Assembly (NCBI GenBank): GCA_007280935.1
Contig: QYQK01000089.1
Location: 1 to 33,430 of the forward strand
DNA: 33,430 bases
Source of the DNA: Opitutales bacterium
GTDB lineage: Bacteria; Verrucomicrobiota; Verrucomicrobiia; Opitutales; UBA953
Direction of reading: 5' to 3'
Shown one piece after another: positions 19,227 through 27,996 of this stretch; the stretch's first letter is position 1; the number at the start of each line of letters is the position of its first letter. The position numbers and the translations under genes are program-made. The notes below the pieces were generated by a model. That model ran no database searches, was not told where the DNA came from, and saw only the letters and a list, made by a program, of their open reading frames with translations.

Positions 19227-20684
19227 GTGGCCCTGGTTTCTCCGCCCCTCGGCGCCTTGGTGCCCGACTCGCCGCATGCGACGGTCGTCTGTCTGCCGAC
19301 CTTGGCTGATGTGGAAAGTTATGAGCGGAAGGAAGCGCGCGTGTGGGAAAAAATTCGTGCCGGATATCCGCGATTTGTTCGGAATGAACTAGTAAGACGT
19401 GCGGCGGTCGCCGCCGCAAACGAGTTGGGACGGCCCGGAGTACTTTTTCCCCTGGTTTCGCGCCGCGCCGCCGAACAACTCGCCCGGAGGGCTGGGGCGT
19501 CCATCACGTCGCTCGACGACGTGGGAGATTTCGTCTTGTTGACGACGCCTGCTGGCGATGCCGCGGATAGACTTCATAAATTCGTCCAACACACGGGCAC
19601 CTTGATTTCTTCCCGCCAAGCGGAAGCCTATTTAAAAGGGAACGCCACTGGAGAAACGGCGCGATCGCTGGCCCAGATTCGTCAGACACTCGGACCCTAT
19701 CTGGCAGGAGTTTCCGCCGAAGACATCCACATCACCACCTCAGGCATGAATGCAGTGGAGGCCGCCATTACCGCGGTGAATTTAGTGCAGCGCCCCCGCG
19801 GCCGGAAAGTTTGGATTCAACTCGGATGGCTGTACGTAGACTCGACGCGGCTGTTGGAGAAAGCGAAGGACGCCCCCCACCATTTCATTGCGGACGTCCG
19901 AGATCTGACGGCTGTTGAAAAAATCTTAGCCACCGGAACGGTAGCAGGCGTTTTCACCGAGGTGCCGAATAACCCCCAACTAGAAACGGCCGACATCAGT
20001 GCGCTCCGTTCCTTATGCGATCACTATGATGCCAAGCTTCTACTCGACCCAAGTTCGGTTGGCTTGGCGACGGTCGATGTCTTACCGCATGCGGATATCC
20101 TTTGTTCGAGTCTCACAAAGTATGCGGCTTCGGAAGGTGACGTGATGGCCGGAGTCTTGGCGGTCAATCCTTCCCGCCCCGATGCCGCGGAGTTAGCGCG
20201 AGAGGCCAAAGCGAATCTCGATGAGTTGCACGGACTCGACCAAATTGCTTTAGCCGATCAAATCGGCCGGATGGGCGAAGTCACGGCCCGGCTTTCTGCC
20301 ACCGCCGAGGAGATTACTCGCCGGCTTGCGGCTCATCCAGCCGTCGCGCGCGTGCGCACGGCCAAAGACGGAGCCACGGCCGCCGCGTTCAAAAAAATCC
20401 AGCGCTCGGGCGCCGGCGCCGGCGCCCTAATCACGATCGAACTCCGTCAAGCAATGCGTACCGTGTACGATCGCTTGCCCGTGGTAAAAGGGCCGAGCTT
20501 CGGCCTGGGCTTCACCATTGTTGCCCCTTTCCTTTGGTTGGCGCATTTCGAAGAGGTCACCACGCCTGCGGGCAGGGAGACGATCCGAGCGGCGGGCCTC
20601 GATCCGGATTTATTAAGACTGTCGATAGGGCTGGAGCCAGTGGAAGAGATTTGGGCAGCCCTCGCCTTCGCCCTCGACCCATAA
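19227..20684 (+). CDS. Cystathionine gamma-synthase-family PLP enzyme (divergent)
   Basis: GTG start 3 nt after lysA; ITTSGMNAVEAAI, FTEVPNNPQLETADI, DPSSVGLATVDVLPHADILCSSLTKYAASEGDVMAG (PLP Lys in SLTKY). Confidence 0.75.
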   Translation: MALVSPPLGALVPDSPHATVVCLPTLADVESYERKEARVWEKIRAGYPRFVRNELVRRAAVAAANELGRPGVLFPLVSRRAAEQLARRAGASITSLDDVGDFVLLTTPAGDAADRLHKFVQHTGTLISSRQAEAYLKGNATGETARSLAQIRQTLGPYLAGVSAEDIHITTSGMNAVEAAITAVNLVQRPRGRKVWIQLGWLYVDSTRLLEKAKDAPHHFIADVRDLTAVEKILATGTVAGVFTEVPNNPQLETADISALRSLCDHYDAKLLLDPSSVGLATVDVLPHADILCSSLTKYAASEGDVMAGVLAVNPSRPDAAELAREAKANLDELHGLDQIALADQIGRMGEVTARLSATAEEITRRLAAHPAVARVRTAKDGATAAAFKKIQRSGAGAGALITIELRQAMRTVYDRLPVVKGPSFGLGFTIVAPFLWLAHFEEVTTPAGRETIRAAGLDPDLLRLSIGLEPVEEIWAALAFALDP

Positions 20685-20685
20685 A

Positions 20686-20709
20686 AAACCCGCCGGTTAA
20701 GGCGGGTTT
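20686..20709. terminator. Rho-independent terminator between convergent genes
   Basis: aaacccgcc-ggttaa-ggcgggttt stem-loop immediately after the stop at 20684. Confidence 0.75.
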
Positions 20710-20731
20710 GGACCCATCTAAGCTTTGCGGC

Positions 20732-21196
20732 TTACTTTTCTTCCTCGGGTCTTTCTTCCTCTTCTTCGAGGCCGTCCTCTTCGGCCTTGATCGGAGCCTG
20801 CTTACCGCTCGAGCCTTTCTTGGCATTCCGGGAGTTCAACATCCGCTCCCGAAAAGCGACCCGCTCTTTCTCCAAGAGGGGCACAGCACCGGCATCGACT
20901 TTAGAAAGGCCCTCTTCGAAGGCCTTCTTGTAGGCCTCTTCCGAAGTCGCCGAGCGTTTGCGGGCCGATTTGTATTCCGCATAGGCCTTATGAGACAAAG
21001 CCCGATCGGCATGGGATTGTTGTTGGATGGCAAGGACCTCGGGCAGCTCGTTGGCCGCCTTACGGGCCGCCGTGAGTCGGGCGTGGTCAGGGTCAGCGGT
21101 AGCATGGCCCTCCTCTTTGCTGGCCGCAGCCAGCGTTTGGGTGTGAAGGCCGCAGGCAAGAATGGCCACGGCAATGGTACGTTGGAGTGATATCAT
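20732..21196 (-). CDS. Small secreted, highly charged protein of unknown function
   Basis: Signal peptide-like MISLQRTIAVAILACGLHTQTLAA; Lys/Arg/Ala/Glu-rich body; acidic tail EEDGLEEEEERPEEEK. Confidence 0.6.
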   Translation of the reverse strand: MISLQRTIAVAILACGLHTQTLAAASKEEGHATADPDHARLTAARKAANELPEVLAIQQQSHADRALSHKAYAEYKSARKRSATSEEAYKKAFEEGLSKVDAGAVPLLEKERVAFRERMLNSRNAKKGSSGKQAPIKAEEDGLEEEEERPEEEK

Positions 21197-21273
21197 GTTA
21201 GTTAGTGGGAACGGACTTGAAGGAAGGCTGTCCTAGTTGGACAATACAAGACCGCCTCGCTGAGGTTCACCCC

Positions 21274-22428
21274 ATGAGTTATTTACCCCGTCTGTTACTG
21301 GGCGTCATCCTGATATCGATGGCGTTGCCGCTGGCCCATGCGCAGAAAAAGAAAGGCGGCTTGATGGTCGACGCCACCGAGTTGCCGCAGCTGGCCGCGA
21401 TGCCCGACGCCTTTCCGCAAATATTAGGAACGCAAATCATCACCCCCGCCTATAAATTCACGAAAGAGGACGGGGTGCTGGAGGCGGCCCGCGAAATCAG
21501 CAAGATGGGTTCGCGGATCATAAAGGTGGACGTGGCGCCTGGGCCGCAATTCGCCGAACTGATCACCCTGCCATTTACGCATTACCTGATCTGGTATCGT
21601 TCCAATAATGATTGGGTCTCGGGACTCACACCGGAGATGAAGCGACGCGAATATAATGCGATGTACGCCTTCACCAAGGATCTGCTGACGCGCCGAGATG
21701 CCGCGGGAAAAACTTTCTTCATCGGACATTGGGAAGGGGATTGGTATCTCTTGCCCAGCATGAACCCCGCCGGAGATGCGCCGGTCGAGGCGACTAACGC
21801 GATGATCGAATGGTTGAACGTGCGTCAAGAGGCGGTCGACGCCGCGCGTCGGGAAGTTCCCTACGCCCGTTGTCGCGTCTATACTTATACGGAAGTCAAC
21901 CGCGTGCGCGATGCGATGAAGGATGGCAAAAAGCGCGTCGTCAACGTCGTCCTCCCCAAGGTCAACGTCGACTTCGTTTCTTACTCCGCGTACGATGTCC
22001 AGTTAAAGACGGGCGAAGAAGTGCGCGCGACGCTCGATTACATCAACCAGCAGTTAGTGCCCAAAGCGAACCTCCCCCCCAAGCGCGTGTTCATCGGCGA
22101 ATGCGGGCTATCTTGGACGGCGTGCGGCGGCGACGGAAAAGTCCATGAACAAAAGAACCGCGAGATCTTTATAAAGTTCCTCAGCTGGCGTCCGGCGATG
22201 GTGCTTTATTGGCAATTTTATAATAACGAAATGAAGGACAACCAGCAGGTCGGTTTCTGGTTAGTGGATAACAAGAATAAGAAGACGCCGCTCTTTGAAA
22301 CTTTCCGCGGGCTTTACGAGCAGCAGGAGAAGTTGGCCAAGCAGATCAAGTTGAACGCCCGCCGGTTGCCGACCCTGGAAGAAACTGCGACCTTCACCGA
22401 AAATTGGCTCACGCAGGTCGGGCACTGA
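21274..22428 (+). CDS. Secreted TIM-barrel/glycoside-hydrolase-like protein
   Basis: Signal peptide MSYLPRLLLGVILISMALPLAHA; FFIGHWEGDWYL, VDFVSYSAYD, VFIGECGLSW, VLYWQFYNNE suggestive of successive beta/alpha-barrel strands. Start set at 21274. Confidence 0.6.
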   Translation: MSYLPRLLLGVILISMALPLAHAQKKKGGLMVDATELPQLAAMPDAFPQILGTQIITPAYKFTKEDGVLEAAREISKMGSRIIKVDVAPGPQFAELITLPFTHYLIWYRSNNDWVSGLTPEMKRREYNAMYAFTKDLLTRRDAAGKTFFIGHWEGDWYLLPSMNPAGDAPVEATNAMIEWLNVRQEAVDAARREVPYARCRVYTYTEVNRVRDAMKDGKKRVVNVVLPKVNVDFVSYSAYDVQLKTGEEVRATLDYINQQLVPKANLPPKRVFIGECGLSWTACGGDGKVHEQKNREIFIKFLSWRPAMVLYWQFYNNEMKDNQQVGFWLVDNKNKKTPLFETFRGLYEQQEKLAKQIKLNARRLPTLEETATFTENWLTQVGH

Positions 22429-22476
22429 GATTCATTCGGGGCTTGAGCTTAATTTCAAATCGGCGAAATTAATCGG

Positions 22477-23175
22477 ATGCGAAAACAACTGTGGATCGAA
22501 GGCCTCGCCACGTTTTTTCTCTGTTGTGCCACACTGTTGGCGACGACCCCGATTACGGTTGCGGCCATCTTGTGCGCCTTAATTTATATGGGCAGCGCTA
22601 TTTCCGGAGCGCATTATAACCCAGCGGTTACGTTGGGCTTCTTGTTGCGCGGCCGGATCGGTCGGCGTTCGGCCTTAGCGTATGTTGGGGTGCAGTTCGC
22701 GGCCGCCCTTGGCGCCGCGCTGGTCGTGGGCTTGCTCACGGGTCATGATATGGAGAAAACTAAAGATGCGGTCGCCGCCCTCAGCGATTCGGTTTTCGCC
22801 GGGGCCCTCGCTACTTCTATCGTGGAATTCTTAGGAACCTTCTTGCTGGCCTTCGTCATTCTCATGGTGGCATCGTCACGCTTAACGGCTGGAAATAGCT
22901 ATTTTGGCATCGCCATCGCGATGACGATGCTGGGCGTCTACGGAACATTCGGAGAGTTCAATCCCTTCCTCAATCCGGCGGTGGCCATGGCTTCGTCGCT
23001 CCACGGTTTAGCCAGTTCGCTCTTCTCGGATGCAGATGGCTTCGCCGCTTTTGCCAAGGAAGTCATTTTAGCGGCGAAAGACGCCCCCCGGGTGGCGCTG
23101 GATATTTTCTGCCAACTATTGGGCGGAGCGGCGGCGGCTGGTGCGTTTCGGATGCTTTTCCCGGGAGATCGTTAA
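22477..23175 (+). CDS. MIP-family channel (aquaporin/glycerol facilitator)
   Basis: Two NPA boxes: SGAHYNPAVTLGFLLRG and FNPFLNPAVAMASSL; six hydrophobic segments. Confidence 0.88.
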   Translation: MRKQLWIEGLATFFLCCATLLATTPITVAAILCALIYMGSAISGAHYNPAVTLGFLLRGRIGRRSALAYVGVQFAAALGAALVVGLLTGHDMEKTKDAVAALSDSVFAGALATSIVEFLGTFLLAFVILMVASSRLTAGNSYFGIAIAMTMLGVYGTFGEFNPFLNPAVAMASSLHGLASSLFSDADGFAAFAKEVILAAKDAPRVALDIFCQLLGGAAAAGAFRMLFPGDR

Positions 23176-23228
23176 AGAGCGTCCAAGCCGGGGCTTGAAG
23201 CGGAGGCCTTTTCCCCCATGGTCAGGCC

Positions 23229-23621
23229 ATGCAATCTCTCCTGATTTGCCATAAGCACTACGGATCGCTTCTCTTGGCCTTGGTCTTGGTCGTAATCGTT
23301 AATGCCATCCTGAACGGCCCGAAGCCGGTTCTGCAGCGCGTGGTTACCGTATTGGTCGATATCAACCTCGTCATCGGCTTGGTGGCGGCATTTCAGCCCG
23401 AAGCGCGTAACGTTTCCTGGTTTCACCCAATCTTCGCCCTCGGGGCCGTCGGCCTCCTCCATGCCGGAGCCAAGAGCGAGGATAAGGCTAAGGTCATCCG
23501 CTGCTTCTCCTTCGCCCTCGTCCTCCTCGTTCTCGCCTGGTCGGTCAACGCCTCCTGGGGACCCGCTTTTTTCAAGAGCACGTGGCTGATGAAGTCGGCA
23601 CCTGCGGTTCTCGTCAAATAA
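23229..23621 (+). CDS. Small integral membrane protein of unknown function
   Basis: About four TM segments: HKHYGSLLLALVLVVIVNAIL, VLVDINLVIGLVAAF, FHPIFALGAVGLLHAG, CFSFALVLLVLAWSV. Confidence 0.7.
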   Translation: MQSLLICHKHYGSLLLALVLVVIVNAILNGPKPVLQRVVTVLVDINLVIGLVAAFQPEARNVSWFHPIFALGAVGLLHAGAKSEDKAKVIRCFSFALVLLVLAWSVNASWGPAFFKSTWLMKSAPAVLVK

Positions 23622-23725
23622 GCCTTCGGGATACGTTTAGGTTACGATGGGCCGGACAATGTTCGGGCTGTTTGACTTCCCATTGACCCATGGCTTGTTG
23701 AGGAGACACTCAGGGAACTTGTCCG

Positions 23726-24916
23726 ATGTATCGCCTAGCCCTCAACATGCTCTTTGGAGACCGCGCCAAGCTCGCGATGCTTCTTTGTGGGTTGGCGTTC
23801 TCGGCTTTGCTCATGGCGCAACAGAGTTCGGTCTTCTTCGGTATCATGAGTTGGACTTATACGCCGATGGTAAATATCCGCGCCCAAGTCTGGGTCAGCG
23901 ATCCGATGGTGGAGCAAGTCAACGATGCTAAGCCCCTGCGTGATACCGACCTGAGTCGAGTCCGCTCGGTCGACGGGGTCGCCTGGGTAGCACCCTTGCA
24001 TACTTCTTTCGTCCAGGCGCGGATGCAGGATGGAAATTTCAAACTCATCACGCTGGTGGGGATTGACGCGGACACCTTCGCGGGTGCGCCAGCCTTACTC
24101 ACGCAGGGACGCATCGAGGACTTACGCCTTCCGGATACGGTCATCGTCGACGAGTGGGGCGCCTCGCTCATGGGGCGCATGGGCGTCGGCCCTGACGGCA
24201 AGCCGCGCTCCACGCCGCTCAAGGTTGGCGACACCTTCGAAATCAATGATATCCAGGCCCGCATCGTCGGCATCTGTAAAGTGAAGCGCGCCTTCACCGG
24301 TGGTCCGTTTGTCTACACGACCTACGATCGCGCCAAGGGCTACACCCTCGGCGCCCGCCGCACGCTGAGCTTCATGCTCGTCGAGCCACAGAAGGGCGTG
24401 ACCCCGACCGAACTCTGCGGACGCATCGAACGCGACACGGGCCTCAAGGCCTGGACATCTGACACGGTGATTTGGAACTGGGGTGAACGCAGCTTGGCGC
24501 GTAATACCTTCTGGTGGTTTTGGACCAACACCGGCATCCCGTTCTCCTTCGGCACGGCGGTCTTGCTCGGACTGTTCGTCGGCATCGCAATTTCTGGCCA
24601 AACGTTTTATTCTTTCGTGCTCGAGAACCTGAAATATTTTGCGGCCATCAAGGCGATGGGCGCAGGTATGGGTGTCATCGCCCGCATGCTCTTCGTGCAG
24701 GCCTTCACCGCTGGCCTCATCGGCTTCGGTCTCGGTGCCGGCATGGCGCAGGGTATCGGGCGAGCGATGATTGAGAAGGGTATGCCGCCCTTCGTGATGT
24801 ACCCGCAAATCCTCTGGGCGACGTTCGTCCTCGTGCTGGGCATCAGCTTCGTCTCCGCCATCATCGGCATCATCAAAGTATCGCGCGTCGACGCCGCCTC
24901 AGTCTTCCGCGGATGA
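23726..24916 (+). CDS. ABC transporter permease (FtsX/MacB/DevC-type)
   Basis: N-terminal TM, large periplasmic domain, three C-terminal TM helices (FSFGTAVLLGLFVGIAISGQTFYSFVLENLKYFAAIKAMGA...); ATGA overlap with ATPase gene. Confidence 0.85.
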   Translation: MYRLALNMLFGDRAKLAMLLCGLAFSALLMAQQSSVFFGIMSWTYTPMVNIRAQVWVSDPMVEQVNDAKPLRDTDLSRVRSVDGVAWVAPLHTSFVQARMQDGNFKLITLVGIDADTFAGAPALLTQGRIEDLRLPDTVIVDEWGASLMGRMGVGPDGKPRSTPLKVGDTFEINDIQARIVGICKVKRAFTGGPFVYTTYDRAKGYTLGARRTLSFMLVEPQKGVTPTELCGRIERDTGLKAWTSDTVIWNWGERSLARNTFWWFWTNTGIPFSFGTAVLLGLFVGIAISGQTFYSFVLENLKYFAAIKAMGAGMGVIARMLFVQAFTAGLIGFGLGAGMAQGIGRAMIEKGMPPFVMYPQILWATFVLVLGISFVSAIIGIIKVSRVDAASVFRG

Positions 24917-25641
24917 GCCCCCCAACCCCCCCCATCGCCGTCCGCGCCTCCGGCGTCGATATGTTCTTCGGCACGCCGGACAACCAAGTTGTCGCCCTCA
25001 AGCAAGCTGACTTCGAAGCCCGCCGCGGCGAACTCATCATGCTCGTCGGCCCTTCGGGCTGCGGGAAGACGACGCTCCTCTCCGTCATCGCTGGTACGCT
25101 TACGCCGCAGGCGGGCTCGGTCGAGGTCTTCGGCCAGCGCCTCGACGGCCTCGGCCAAGAGGAACTCACATCGTTCCGCCGCAAAAATCTCGGCTTCGTC
25201 TTTCAGTCATTCAACCTCATTCCTACACTCTCCGTCATCGAGAATGTGATGGTGCCTCTGCTGATTCAGGGGCGTCCCTATGACGAAGCTCATGCCCGCG
25301 CCGGTGCGATCATCGAGAAGGTTGGCCTCAAGGGCCGCGAAGAGGGTCGGCCCAATGCGCTCTCCGGCGGCCAGCAGCAGCGCGTTGCCATCGCGCGTGC
25401 ACTTGTCCACGAACCCCCGCTTTTGATCTGCGACGAACCGACTTCGGCCCTCGATAAGGACACAGGCGCCCAGATTATGCAGATGGTCCGCGATCTTTCT
25501 CGCTCGCCGGAGCGTTGCGTCGTCGTCGTGACCCACGATCATCGCATCTTCCGCTTTGCCGATCGCATCGCGGAAATGGAAGACGGTCGCATCAGCCGCG
25601 TGGTCGACGACCCTAAGCTCCTCGAAACCGCCCATCTCTGA
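24913..25641 (+). CDS. ABC transporter ATP-binding protein (LolD/DevA-type)
   Basis: Walker A GPSGCGKTT, signature LSGGQQQRVAIARAL, Walker B LLICDEPTSALD, H-loop VVVTHD. Confidence 0.93.
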   Translation: MSPPTPPIAVRASGVDMFFGTPDNQVVALKQADFEARRGELIMLVGPSGCGKTTLLSVIAGTLTPQAGSVEVFGQRLDGLGQEELTSFRRKNLGFVFQSFNLIPTLSVIENVMVPLLIQGRPYDEAHARAGAIIEKVGLKGREEGRPNALSGGQQQRVAIARALVHEPPLLICDEPTSALDKDTGAQIMQMVRDLSRSPERCVVVVTHDHRIFRFADRIAEMEDGRISRVVDDPKLLETAHL

Positions 25642-25649
25642 TTCCCCTT

Positions 25650-26573
25650 ATGTTCAAGAAACGCATCCTGCTCTTCGCCCTCGCCCTCGCCGGTGCCGTC
25701 GCCGCTTGGCAGCTTACCCGCGGCACGGCCAACGAAATGCCGATCAAGCCTCCCCCTTATGAGCCCGCCACGCGCGACAAGGACGGCCTCATCGCCGCCG
25801 CCGGTCTCATCGAGGCCGCTGCCGAGAATACGCTTCTTGGCTCACCCACGTCGGGCACGGTTGCAAAAGTCCATGTTAAGGTCTGGGACAAAGTGAAGGC
25901 CGGCGATCCGATCCTGACCCTCGATGAACGTGATCTCCGCGCTCAGCACGCCGTCCAGAAGGCCGCCGTCTCCGCGGCCGAGGCGACCACCGAGCGCGCC
26001 GAAGACGCCGCCCGTCGCTGGACTGGCATCAAGGACAGCGGTGCCGTCTCCGCGTCCGAACTTCTTTCCTACCAGATGACCGCCAAGGAGGCGAAAGCCA
26101 AACTCGCCCTCACTAAAGCGCAGCTCGACCAGACGGCAATACTCCTTGATCGACTGGTACTTCGTTCGCCTATCGACGCGACCGTACTCCAGGTCGGCGT
26201 CCGCGTCGGCGAATTCGTAGCCGCCGGCGCTAAGGCTCCGGTCGTACTCGGCGACATTTCCACCTTGCAGATCCGTTGCGACATCGACGAACAGTTGGCC
26301 ACGCGCATGCGCGACGGCTTGCCCGCCAAAGGCTACCTGAAGGGCGAGAGCTCTCTCGCTGGTGGTAAAGACCGCTCCATCACGCTGAAGTTTGTACGTA
26401 TCGAGCCCTTTGTCATCCCGAAGGCCTCGCTAACCGGTGCGAGCGTAGAACGCGTCGACACTCGTGTGTTGCAAGTGATTTACCAGTTCGATCGACCCGC
26501 CGGACGTGCACTTTTTGTTGGCCAGCAGATGGACGTCTATATCGACGCCTCCCAAAATGCTTCGGTTAAATAA
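25650..26573 (+). CDS. HlyD-family periplasmic adaptor (DevB-like)
   Basis: N-terminal TM, lipoyl-like LGSPTSGTVAKVHVKVWDKVKAGDPILTLDERDL, coiled-coil hairpin, RLVLRSPIDATVLQVGVRVGEFV. Confidence 0.88.
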   Translation: MFKKRILLFALALAGAVAAWQLTRGTANEMPIKPPPYEPATRDKDGLIAAAGLIEAAAENTLLGSPTSGTVAKVHVKVWDKVKAGDPILTLDERDLRAQHAVQKAAVSAAEATTERAEDAARRWTGIKDSGAVSASELLSYQMTAKEAKAKLALTKAQLDQTAILLDRLVLRSPIDATVLQVGVRVGEFVAAGAKAPVVLGDISTLQIRCDIDEQLATRMRDGLPAKGYLKGESSLAGGKDRSITLKFVRIEPFVIPKASLTGASVERVDTRVLQVIYQFDRPAGRALFVGQQMDVYIDASQNASVK

Positions 26574-27939
26574 GACATGCTTCCTCGCAGCGCTAGTCCT
26601 CACAGGCTGTGCGCACGATCCGATGGCGAAGCCAAAGGAGCCCGCCACGCCCGTGGCGTTCTCGCAGAGCGGCGTCGCTGCCGATGCGAAGTGGGCAGAA
26701 TCATTCAGAGATCCCGCCTTACTCGAACTGATTGCGCAGGCCCGCCAGAATAGCCCTGACCTGGTGATTGCTCGCGCGCGTCAGCGTGAAGCGGTGGCCT
26801 TGCTCCTCGCTGCCAATGCCGGTGATCAGCCGGCGGTCTCCGTCGGCGCCGGTTTGGAGTCCTCCCGCATTTCACTCGAGACCGGACGCACGCCGGTCGG
26901 TTTTGGGATTCCTCGTCGCACCGACGTCGGAGCGGTCGGCGTGAAGGCTTCCTGGGAACTCGACGTCTGGGGCCGCGAGGCGGCCAAGACCAAGGGAGCC
27001 GATGCCGATTCGCGTGCCGCCAAATTCACGGCTGAACAGGCGGAGCTCGCTCTGTCCGCCGAAGTCGCCCGTCTGTGGTTCGCCGTTCGCGGTACTCGCG
27101 AACAGCTCGCCTTCCTTGAGATCGAATTTGCGACACGCTTTCGCGAGATGGAGATTGTCGAGAAGACGGTGGGTGCTGGACTGCTTGATTCTGATCCGCT
27201 TTCCTCGGCGCGTCTCGCCGCCGCTCAGGCTAAGGTCGATGAAGGTCTCGGCCGGCGCCGGCGTGCGGCCGCGGAAAATGCGCTCCGGGCGCTCATCGGT
27301 TCCGCCCCTGGCGCCAAGTTGCCTGAAGCAAAAGGTGCCGTTGCGATGCCTACCTTTGGTGCCGGCGTGCCTTCCGAGCTTCTCCTTCGCCGTCCCGACC
27401 TTGCCGCCGCTGCTGCGCATCTCGATGCCGCGATTGCGCGCGAAGGCGCGGCGATTGCCGATTTCTATCCTTCCGTCACGCTCAACGGCCAAGCTGGTTG
27501 GCAGGCAGATCCGGCTTCGCGCGTCGGCCGCGGCTCATCAAGTTTCTGGACGTTGACGCCGTCGCTCGACCTCCCCGTCTTCGACGCTGGTCGGCGCGAA
27601 GCTAACCTCGAGGTCGCCCGGGCGCGCATCGACGGTTCTGGAGCGGAGTGGATGAAGGCCGTGTTGGGCGCTTTTCGCGAAGTCGAGGATGCGCTCGCCG
27701 ATCTGCGCGAGCTCGCTATGCAGGAGGAGCTCACCGGCCGGGTACTGTCCGCGGTGCGCGTCCGCCTCGCTAACGCGGAAGCTCGCCGCCAGGCCGGCCT
27801 CGCGAACGAGAATGAGATCACTGCGGCGCATCGCGATGAGGCGCTGGCCGCCCGGACGCTTTCGTTGGTGGTGTGGGAACGTCGTCAGGTCGCGGTACGG
27901 CTCGCGGCGGCCACGGGCGGCGGTTGGTCCGCTAAGTGA
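26557..27939 (+). CDS. Outer-membrane efflux lipoprotein (TolC/NodT-like)
   Basis: Lipobox LVLTGC; ELIAQARQNSPDLVIARARQREA, LLLRRPDLAAAAAHLDAAIAREGAAIADFYPSVTL. Start set at MLRLNKT (26557). Confidence 0.87.
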   Translation: MLRLNKTCFLAALVLTGCAHDPMAKPKEPATPVAFSQSGVAADAKWAESFRDPALLELIAQARQNSPDLVIARARQREAVALLLAANAGDQPAVSVGAGLESSRISLETGRTPVGFGIPRRTDVGAVGVKASWELDVWGREAAKTKGADADSRAAKFTAEQAELALSAEVARLWFAVRGTREQLAFLEIEFATRFREMEIVEKTVGAGLLDSDPLSSARLAAAQAKVDEGLGRRRRAAAENALRALIGSAPGAKLPEAKGAVAMPTFGAGVPSELLLRRPDLAAAAAHLDAAIAREGAAIADFYPSVTLNGQAGWQADPASRVGRGSSSFWTLTPSLDLPVFDAGRREANLEVARARIDGSGAEWMKAVLGAFREVEDALADLRELAMQEELTGRVLSAVRVRLANAEARRQAGLANENEITAAHRDEALAARTLSLVVWERRQVAVRLAAATGGGWSAK

Positions 27940-27953
27940 CTTCACTCAATAAG

Positions 27954-27977
27954 AAGGGCGTCCTTACGGACGCCCTT
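27954..27977. terminator. Rho-independent terminator-like hairpin between convergent genes
   Basis: aagggcgtcc-ttac-ggacgccctt, perfect 10-bp stem. Confidence 0.8.
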
Positions 27978-27996
27978 ACTGTTTCATTCAAGGCGC

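Noticed and set aside
23172-23462. 96-aa reverse ORF overlapping the small membrane protein gene
   Set aside because: The + strand ORF encodes convincing TM helices; the reverse ORF is low-complexity charged.
24122-24808. 228-aa reverse ORF inside the ABC permease gene
   Set aside because: Antisense shadow ORF in GC-rich coding DNA; the + strand permease has clear domain structure.
26872-27492. 206-aa reverse ORF opposite the efflux lipoprotein gene
   Set aside because: Shadow ORF; no motif or independent gene context.
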